Of a DNA stretch of 64,000 nt, positions 55,465 to 64,000 are shown in pieces. Position 1 is the first letter of the stretch. Each line of letters opens with the position of its first letter. The DNA lies in the NCBI RefSeq assembly GCF_003096075.1, contig NZ_CP015449.1:1054001-1118000 (forward strand), written 5' to 3'. The position numbers and the translations under genes were made by a program. This DNA comes from Dietzia lutea. GTDB lineage: Bacteria > Actinomycetota > Actinomycetes > Mycobacteriales > Mycobacteriaceae. Under the pieces are notes generated by a model. The model was not told the origin of the DNA. It saw only the letters and a list, made by a program, of their open reading frames with translations, and searched no databases.

Positions 55465-57188
55465 CGACCGCTCGTCCCGACGACGCGGCGGCGTCCACCG
55501 GGGACGAGCGCGACACCCGGGACGCCGGCGACGCGCACCCGAGCCTGCGCGAACGACTGTCCTCCCTGGACCCCGCCGCGCTGGGCATGCGGATCGCGCG
55601 CATGTGGCGGCGCTCCCTGCAGCTGCGGGTCGTCACCTCGACCCTCGCGCTGTCGATGGGCGTGATCCTCACGATCGCGTTCATGCTGCAGAGCCAGATG
55701 GCCGCCCAGCTGCTGTCGACCAAACTCGACGCGGCCATGGAGCAGGCCGGCCGACTCCGCCTCACGGTCGAGGCGCAGATCGCCGCGACCGACGAGGGCA
55801 CTAGCGAACAGTCGCGGCTCGACCAGGCGCGCAGCGCCATCAGCGACCGCGGCGTCGCCTCCGGCGGCGACTCCGTCCACGCCGGCACGTTCGACCCCAT
55901 CCTCGTCGTCCCCGACCAAACCGGCCGCGGCCAGGTGGTCAGTCCCGCCGAGGCGGAGGTACCGCCCGAACTGCAGTCCCTCGTCCAACGGGGACGCATC
56001 GCCTACCAGTACGTCACCGTCGACTTCCGCGGCGAGCAGGCCAAGGCGCTCATGCTGGGCACGCCGACCGACTCGTCCATCCCCGGGCTCGAGCTCTACC
56101 TCGTGTACCCGCTCATCGCCGAGGAACAGACTCTCGGCATCATGCGGGGGATCGTCGCCACCGCCGGCCTGGCGATCATCGTGCTGTCCGCGGCGATCGC
56201 GTGGATCGTCGCCCGGCAGGTGGTGCTGCCCGTCCGGCAGGCGGCCTCGATCGCCCAGCGCTTCGCCAACGGCCACCTCAAGGAGCGGATGGTCATCCGC
56301 GGCGAGGACGACGTCGCGCGCCTGGCCATGGCGTTCAACGACATGGCCCAGAGCCTGTCCGACCAGATCACCCAGCTCGAGGAGTTCGGCGACCTGCAGA
56401 AGCGGTTCACCTCCGACGTCTCCCACGAGCTGCGCACGCCCCTGACCACCGTGCGGATGGCCGCCGACATCATCTCGGACTCGGCCGAGGACCTGGACGC
56501 CCCCACCAAGCGCGCCGTGGAGCTGCTCGAGTCCGAACTCGACCGCTTCGAGAGCCTGCTCACCGACCTGCTCGAGGTCTCGCGCCACGACGCCGGTATG
56601 GCCGAGCTGTCGACGGCCGAGCTGGACGTGCGCAACGCCGTCCGGGACGCGGTCGGCACCGTCGCCCACATCGCCGAGGCCGCCGGCGTCGAGGTCGAGG
56701 TCGACATGCCCGACGAACCGGTCATGGCCGAGGTCGACTCCAGGCGCGTCGAGCGGATTCTCCGCAACCTGGTGGCCAACGCGCTGGACCACTGCGAGTC
56801 CAAGCCCGTGCGCGTCACCCTCCGCGGCTCCGACGCCGCCCTCGCCGTCTCCGTCCGCGACTACGGCGTCGGGCTCAAACCCGGCGAGGAGACACGCGTG
56901 TTCAACCGGTTCTGGCGCGCCGACCCCTCCCGGGTACGCCGCTCCGGCGGCACCGGCCTCGGGCTGGCGATCGCCCTCGAGGACGCCAAACTGCACGGCG
57001 GCCGCCTGGACTGCTGGGGCAGCCCCGGCGAGGGATCGTGCTTCCGGCTCACCATCCCACGCCGCCGCGGCGGCACGCTCACCTCGAGCCCGCTGCCCCT
57101 GACGCCCGAGGACGAGGCGCGCCTCGTGACCACCGGCTCGCCGACACCGCTCGAGCGGGTCCCCGGAACCGGGGAGGACACACCATGA
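55461..57188 (+). CDS. mtrB: Sensor histidine kinase MtrB
   Basis: Membrane kinase that phosphorylates MtrA. The 575-residue protein has two membrane helices (TSTLALSMGVILTIAFMLQ and GIVATAGLAIIVLSAAIAWIV) around an extracytoplasmic domain of about 150 residues. A HAMP linker follows, then the phosphorylated His in SDVSHELRTPLTTVRM and the ATP-binding motifs NLVANALDH, DYGVGLKPGE and GGTGLGLAIA. The GTG at 55461 overlaps the mtrA stop and the end overlaps lpqB (ATGA). Confidence 0.97.
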   Translation: MTTARPDDAAASTGDERDTRDAGDAHPSLRERLSSLDPAALGMRIARMWRRSLQLRVVTSTLALSMGVILTIAFMLQSQMAAQLLSTKLDAAMEQAGRLRLTVEAQIAATDEGTSEQSRLDQARSAISDRGVASGGDSVHAGTFDPILVVPDQTGRGQVVSPAEAEVPPELQSLVQRGRIAYQYVTVDFRGEQAKALMLGTPTDSSIPGLELYLVYPLIAEEQTLGIMRGIVATAGLAIIVLSAAIAWIVARQVVLPVRQAASIAQRFANGHLKERMVIRGEDDVARLAMAFNDMAQSLSDQITQLEEFGDLQKRFTSDVSHELRTPLTTVRMAADIISDSAEDLDAPTKRAVELLESELDRFESLLTDLLEVSRHDAGMAELSTAELDVRNAVRDAVGTVAHIAEAAGVEVEVDMPDEPVMAEVDSRRVERILRNLVANALDHCESKPVRVTLRGSDAALAVSVRDYGVGLKPGEETRVFNRFWRADPSRVRRSGGTGLGLAIALEDAKLHGGRLDCWGSPGEGSCFRLTIPRRRGGTLTSSPLPLTPEDEARLVTTGSPTPLERVPGTGEDTP

Positions 57189-58921
57189 CCCGGCCCCGGC
57201 TCCTGACGGTCGCCGTGACACTGGCCTGCGCCACCGGGCTGACCACCACCGGCTGCGCCACGCTGCCCTCGTCGTCGTCGCCCCAGGTCATCGACACGTT
57301 CGCGCCGGAGGGCAACGACCTGGCGGTCCCCACCCCCGTGCCCGACCAGGAACCGGACCTCCTGGTCCGGGACTTCCTCAAGGCGGCGGCCATCGCCGAC
57401 CAGCGGCACGCCGCCGCGCGCCAGTTCCTCACCCACGAGGCCGCGGAGACCTGGGACGACCTGGCCGAGACCATCATCGTCCTGCGCGCCGACCTCAGCG
57501 CCGAGGGCGGCCGCTCGGCCGACCGAGCCGAGTACACGCTGCGCGCGGAGAAGGTCGGCACCCTGGACCCCGGCGGCATCTTCCGCGAGGACGTCGGCCA
57601 GCTCGAGGTCACCATCGGGCTCACCCGCACCGACGGACAGTGGCGGATCGACGAACTGCCCCCGGGTGTGGTGATCGAGAAGGCCGAGTTCTTCTCCACC
57701 TACGCCCAGCGCGACCTGTTCTTCCTCTCCGGCTCCGGCGACACCCTCGTCCCGGACCCCCGGTGGACGGCCGCCGATCGCACCGACCTCGAGTACTCCC
57801 TCGTCAATCTCCTCGCCACCGGCCCGCGCCCCGGCCTCACCGACTCCGTCCTGTCCCGGGTCCCCGCCTCCGTCTCCGTCCGCCCCGGCGAGGACGACGG
57901 AGCCGACGTCCCCGGCACCACCATCGACTTCGCGGGGCTGCCGGTGCTGAGCAGCCAGGCCACCACCCAGTTCGCCGCGCAGGTCGTGTGGACCCTCGCG
58001 CGCGCCGACGTCCCCGGGCCCTACCGCCTCGAACGCGACGGCGCGCCCCTCGACGAGCGGTACGCGAACGGCTGGACCACCGAGGACGTCCGCGACTTCG
58101 ACCCCTACCCGCCCGCCGAGCCCATGCGCTACGCCCTCACCGCGGCGGACGGGCTCGTCCGACTCGAACCGGGCGGCGCCCGCCCGGCCGGCGGGCCGTG
58201 GTCCGAGGTGCGCGGGGGCAGCAGCGCCTCCGTCTCCTACGACGGACGCGTCCTCGCGATGGTCGTCGGCGACGAGGACGCGGGGACCAACCGACTCCTC
58301 GTGGGCGCGATCGACGGCGAGCCCACCGAGATCCTCACCGCGCGGAGCGTCGCCGGCCCCACGTTCAACCCGGTCGACGGCCGGGCGTGGGTGATGGTCG
58401 ACGACACGCGCCTCGTCCGCATCGGGATGGGGCGCGGCGGCCCCGACGTCCAGGAGATGGAGGCCGGCCCCATCCGGTCCCTCGGCGGCGAGGTCACCGC
58501 CCTGCGCATCGACCAGTCCGGTGCCCAGATGGCCGTGGTCGCCGACGGCAAGGTGTTCATCGGCGCGCTGTCCGCCGAGACCGGGCAGCCGCTCGCCGGC
58601 ACGTTCCGGCAGGTCGGGCGCGCACTCGGGGAGACCGCCACGGCCGTGGCGTGGCGGGACCGCTCGACGATCGTCGTGGGTCGCGACACCACCGAGGCGC
58701 CCGTCGCGACCGTCTCCGTCGACGGGGCCATCGCGGAGCCGCTGTCCCAGCGCAACATCTCCGGGCCGGTGACCGCCGTCGCGGCGGCCGGACGCGACAT
58801 CTACGTGGTGGACCGGCGCTCCCTGCTGCGCCTCGACACCGGCGCCCAGACCGGCGACCGGTACTGGCGCGAGATCCCCGGACTGGCCGCGATCCGCGCC
58901 GACCCGGTGGTCGCGGGCTGA
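57185..58921 (+). CDS. lpqB: Lipoprotein LpqB, partner of MtrB
   Basis: A 578-residue exported lipoprotein that binds the MtrB sensor domain and tunes the MtrAB system. The signal peptide ends in the lipobox TTTGC, so Cys at about residue 23 is lipidated. A GerMN-like domain lies at about 190-300 (LEYSLVNLLATGPRPGLTDS), and the C-terminal half looks like a beta-propeller, with repeats such as GRAWVMVDDTRLVRIG and MAVVADGKVFIGALS. The ATG at 57185 overlaps the mtrB stop. Corresponds to Rv3244c. Confidence 0.95.
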   Translation: MTRPRLLTVAVTLACATGLTTTGCATLPSSSSPQVIDTFAPEGNDLAVPTPVPDQEPDLLVRDFLKAAAIADQRHAAARQFLTHEAAETWDDLAETIIVLRADLSAEGGRSADRAEYTLRAEKVGTLDPGGIFREDVGQLEVTIGLTRTDGQWRIDELPPGVVIEKAEFFSTYAQRDLFFLSGSGDTLVPDPRWTAADRTDLEYSLVNLLATGPRPGLTDSVLSRVPASVSVRPGEDDGADVPGTTIDFAGLPVLSSQATTQFAAQVVWTLARADVPGPYRLERDGAPLDERYANGWTTEDVRDFDPYPPAEPMRYALTAADGLVRLEPGGARPAGGPWSEVRGGSSASVSYDGRVLAMVVGDEDAGTNRLLVGAIDGEPTEILTARSVAGPTFNPVDGRAWVMVDDTRLVRIGMGRGGPDVQEMEAGPIRSLGGEVTALRIDQSGAQMAVVADGKVFIGALSAETGQPLAGTFRQVGRALGETATAVAWRDRSTIVVGRDTTEAPVATVSVDGAIAEPLSQRNISGPVTAVAAAGRDIYVVDRRSLLRLDTGAQTGDRYWREIPGLAAIRADPVVAG

Positions 58922-58925
58922 CCCG

Positions 58926-59714
58926 GTGACCGCCGGGGACGAGGGCGCGTCGCCCCCCGGACGCGTCGCGCGTCGGCGGCGCGGCTCCGACACCTGGGCC
59001 GCCGCCCTCGCCGACCTCGTCGTGCCGCTCGAGTGCGCCGGCTGCGGACTGGCCCGCCACCGGTGGTGCCCGGCGTGCGCCGCGACCCTGGCCGGCCCGC
59101 CGCTCGTCGTGCGGACCCGCGCCGACCTCCGCGTCCCCGCCTGGGCGGTGGCCCGGCACACCGGCCCGCCCGCCCGCGCCGTGTCCGCCTACAAGGACCG
59201 TGGCAGATCCGACCTCGCCCGCCCGTTCGGCACCGCCCTCGCCGCGGCGGTCGACCGCCTGCGCGCGGAGGGGGAGATCGCCGAGGCGGGGGAGCGGCCC
59301 ACGGTTCTCGTGCCGGCCCCGGCGTCGGCGCGGGCCCGCCGCCGGCGCGGGTTCGACCACGTCCGCGACATCGTGGACGTCCTGGCCGCCGACCTCGCCG
59401 GATCGGTGCCGACCGGCCCGGTGGTCGTGGCGCCGCTGCTCGAGGTCCGCGGGCGGGTCCGTGACGCCTCCGGCCTCGGTGCGCGGGCCCGCGCCGACAA
59501 CCTCTCCGGGCGCATCCGCCGGCGCCCCGCCGGGACGGTGCTGCGCGCCTCCCCCGGGGCGCCGGACACGGTGGCCGCACTGCTGGCGACCCCCGCCACG
59601 GTCCTGCTCGTCGACGACGTGGTGACCACCGGAGCCACGGCCGCCGAGTGCGCGGCGGTCCTCGTGGCGGGAGGCCTGCCGGTGACCGGTGTTCTGGCCG
59701 TCACCGCCGCCTGA
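58926..59714 (+). CDS. ComF-like phosphoribosyltransferase-fold protein
   Basis: A 262-residue protein with an N-terminal zinc-finger-like part (LECAGCGLARHRWCPACAATL, four cysteines) and a PRT-fold C-terminal part ending in VLLVDDVVTTGATAAECAAVL, the PRPP-binding loop. ComF proteins act in DNA uptake in competent bacteria, but in actinobacteria the role is not known. The GTG at 58926 lies 4 bp after lpqB, so it is the last gene of the mtrAB-lpqB operon. Corresponds to Rv3242c. Confidence 0.9.
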   Translation: MTAGDEGASPPGRVARRRRGSDTWAAALADLVVPLECAGCGLARHRWCPACAATLAGPPLVVRTRADLRVPAWAVARHTGPPARAVSAYKDRGRSDLARPFGTALAAAVDRLRAEGEIAEAGERPTVLVPAPASARARRRRGFDHVRDIVDVLAADLAGSVPTGPVVVAPLLEVRGRVRDASGLGARARADNLSGRIRRRPAGTVLRASPGAPDTVAALLATPATVLLVDDVVTTGATAAECAAVLVAGGLPVTGVLAVTAA

Positions 59715-59782
59715 ACGGGACCCGACGCGGGCCGGGCCGGGGTGGGGTTCGCGGTCTCGGGTGCGGCGTCAGCGGGAGCGGG

Positions 59783-59788
59783 TAGGGT
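59783..59788 (+). promoter_or_regulatory. Possible -10 box for hpf
   Basis: TAGGGT lies in the 239-bp gap and would give a leader of about 160 nt. Nothing else of note is seen in the gap. Confidence 0.4.
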
Positions 59789-59953
59789 GGGCCTTGGACG
59801 GGTTCACCAGCACGTTCGCCGCCTGTCGGCTCCGGTGGGCCGTGTCCGCAGAGTGTCCACTCAGCCATGTGGGTGGGCCCTTCGGCCGGGATTCCGGGCG
59901 GTTACCGGGTCGGTCGCAGCGGTCCGCCGCAGGCCCGATGAGGAGGAGCTTCG

Positions 59954-60655
59954 ATGGCGAAGACCCCCGCAGTCCTGCTCGACCCCGCCACCTTCGACGG
60001 TCCCGATACCGACGATCCCGGCACTCCCGAGGCCCAGGTCACCATCCGCGGCCGGAACGTCGAGGTCCCCGACCACTTCGCGAGCCGCATCAACACCAAG
60101 CTCGCGAAGGTCGAGAAGATGGCGCCGTTGATCCAGCGGTTCGACGTGATCCTGCTGCACGAGAACAACCCGAGGCTGGCCAAGGTGAGCCAGCGCGTGG
60201 AGATCACGGTCAAGGGCAAGCCGGGAGTGGCCCGGGCCGAGGCGGCCGACGACACCTTCTACGCGGCCCTCGAGTCGGCCGTGGCCAAGCTCGAGCGGCA
60301 GATGCGCAAGGCCCGCACCCGTCGCAAGATCAGCCACTCGGGGCACCGCCGCCCGCAGTCGGTCGCCGAGGCGACGGCCGAGCTGGCCGCCGACGCCGCC
60401 CCGGTCGACGCGCTCGACCAGCAGCTCGACGGCGCGGAGTACGACGACGGGCTCGACGCCTCGATGCCCGGGCAGATCGTGCGGCGCAAGGAGCACGACG
60501 GCACCCCGATGTCGGTCGACGAGGCGCTCGAGAAGATGGAACTCGTGGGTCACGACTTCTATCTCTTCCGCGACGCGGAGACCGGACGCGCCACCGTCGT
60601 CTACCGCCGGCACGCGTACGACTACGGGCTCATCACCCTGAGCGACGAGGGCTGA
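59954..60655 (+). CDS. hpf: Long-form ribosome hibernation promoting factor
   Basis: Binds the 30S decoding centre and pairs ribosomes into inactive 100S dimers in stationary phase or stress. The 233-residue protein has the N-terminal HPF/YfiA domain (VTIRGRNVEVPDHFASRINTKL, then AADDTFYAALESAVAKLERQM) and the C-terminal dimerisation domain (VRRKEHDGTPMSVDEALEKM to FYLFRDAETGRATVVYRRH). A linker of about 50 residues joins them. The ATG at 59954 follows GAGGAGGAG. It precedes secA1, as Rv3241c does, and ends at a strong hairpin. Confidence 0.96.
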   Translation: MAKTPAVLLDPATFDGPDTDDPGTPEAQVTIRGRNVEVPDHFASRINTKLAKVEKMAPLIQRFDVILLHENNPRLAKVSQRVEITVKGKPGVARAEAADDTFYAALESAVAKLERQMRKARTRRKISHSGHRRPQSVAEATAELAADAAPVDALDQQLDGAEYDDGLDASMPGQIVRRKEHDGTPMSVDEALEKMELVGHDFYLFRDAETGRATVVYRRHAYDYGLITLSDEG

Positions 60656-60674
60656 CGGCCTCCTCCCGCACCCG

Positions 60675-60714
60675 CCGAGGGCGGTCCGGTCCCACTCGAC
60701 CGGACCGCCCTCGG
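60675..60714 (+). terminator. Perfect 17-bp hairpin after hpf
   Basis: The arm 60675-60691 pairs fully with 60698-60714 around a 6-nt loop, 20 bp after the hpf stop. It separates hpf from secA1. Confidence 0.85.
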
Positions 60715-60738
60715 CGTGTCAGGACGGCCCGCAGCACC

Positions 60739-60744
60739 TAGGAT
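60739..60744 (+). promoter_or_regulatory. -10 box for secA1
   Basis: TAGGAT just after the hpf terminator; the transcript would start near 60751, about 70 nt before the secA1 GTG. Confidence 0.5.
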
Positions 60745-60820
60745 GAACCCGGGCCCGCGTGCCACCACGCAGGTCGCAGATACCACGACCACTTCCCCGA
60801 CCACGAGGACGTTCGAGACT

Positions 60821-63598
<2,778 letters not shown>

Positions 63599-63629
63599 TC
63601 GGTCCCACCCGGCCACCGCGCCGGGGCGC

Positions 63630-64000
63630 TCACACCAACCGCAGGGCCGTACAGCCGGCCCCCGTGGAGGTCACCCGGATGCGGGCCGCGACGGCGAACA
63701 GTCGCGGCCCGCGCGCGTATGTGGCGCAGACCTCGTAGTCCCGCGGCCCGGAGTCCTCGTCCGGCCCCGCGTCCGTGGCCACCGCGCCGGCGGCATGGAT
63801 GTGGAGGCGGTGGAGTCTCGCCGGACCCAGGTGCTGCCCGGGCACGCCGACGCGCGCGAGTGAGCGCAGCATCTCCATGAGGTGCGGTGGGAACGCCCCG
63901 CGGGTGTTCTGCGGCGCGCGCCGGCGATCCACGACCTCCAGCGCCATGACGATGAGCGCGTGGGCGGCCCGGCGTGCCGGCACGGGTACCTCGTCGTCCG
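63630..64000 (-). CDS. Rv3235-family protein (5' end outside window)
   Basis: A small protein of unknown function whose frame is still open at the right edge; about 123 residues are visible, with a GTG at 63983 that is probably internal. The features RRAAHALIVMALEVVDRRRAPQ, LRSLARVGVPG and the end TSTGAGCTALRLV match the Rv3235 family found near secA in many actinobacteria: a helix, a spacer, then four strands ending in a conserved Cys-Thr-Ala. It converges on secA1 with a gap of 31 bp. The assignment is from memory of the family pattern. Confidence 0.65.
   Translation of the reverse strand, partial: DDEVPVPARRAAHALIVMALEVVDRRRAPQNTRGAFPPHLMEMLRSLARVGVPGQHLGPARLHRLHIHAAGAVATDAGPDEDSGPRDYEVCATYARGPRLFAVAARIRVTSTGAGCTALRLV

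Overview
The window comes from a high-GC, mycolic-acid-type actinobacterium (Mycobacteriales). GTG starts are common, start/stop overlaps (ATGA, GTGA) are frequent, and coding is dense. Gene order from about 10 kb to the right edge follows, by my recollection, the Mycobacterium tuberculosis segment Rv3240c (secA1) to Rv3336c (trpS): dacB1, sdhCDAB, cdd-deoA, upp, pmmB, punA, lpdA, glpD2, accA3, maf, accE-accD5, birA, purK-purE, fadE25, cpsA-like, wbbL, manC, fbiAB, whiB2, manB, manA, sahH, tmk, mtrAB-lpqB, hpf, secA1. The F420 genes (fbiA, fbiB) argue against Corynebacterium. Dietzia, or a close relative among Gordonia and Rhodococcus, is my best guess, unverified.

Layout. 1-2.9 kb: a cut-off LeuD-like hydro-lyase small subunit, an MHS-type transporter and a D-2-hydroxyacid dehydrogenase, possibly one catabolic unit. 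2.9-5.8 kb: trpS, a free-standing 22-codon gene with its own ribosome binding site and terminator, an RNase HI with an extra C-terminal domain, and an unknown 87-residue protein. 5.9-9.2 kb: an acyl desaturase and its flavin/2Fe-2S reductase, divergent from a TetR regulator. 9.2-16.6 kb: a D,D-carboxypeptidase, succinate dehydrogenase and pyrimidine salvage. 16.6-20.1 kb: an Rv3311-like protein and a tightly coupled four-gene set (EspC-like protein, NlpC/P60 protein, small acidic protein, YbaB-like protein) that looks like a type VII secretion substrate module; this is the main departure from the M. tuberculosis order. 20.2-25.4 kb: nucleoside and sugar-phosphate metabolism and LpdA. 25.8-29.2 kb: divergent glpK and glpD. 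29.3-39.2 kb: acyl-CoA carboxylase genes, biotin ligase, purine synthesis and an acyl-CoA dehydrogenase. 39.4-54.7 kb: cell-envelope sugar supply (GDP-mannose, rhamnosyl linker, LCP ligase), F420, WhiB2, methyl cycle and dTMP kinase. 54.7-64 kb: MtrAB-LpqB, a ComF-like protein, the ribosome hibernation factor, SecA1 and an Rv3235-family protein cut by the right edge.

Two themes run through the window. First, about 15 genes carry a -10-like hexamer (TANNNT or close to it) 6-8 nt before an ATG/GTG with no Shine-Dalgarno sequence, which implies leaderless transcripts and fixes several start codons. Second, long near-perfect hairpins sit mainly between converging or tandem genes and probably terminate transcription. 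I saw no CRISPR array, insertion sequence, rRNA or tRNA gene. All names come from reading motifs and remembered gene order; no database search was run.
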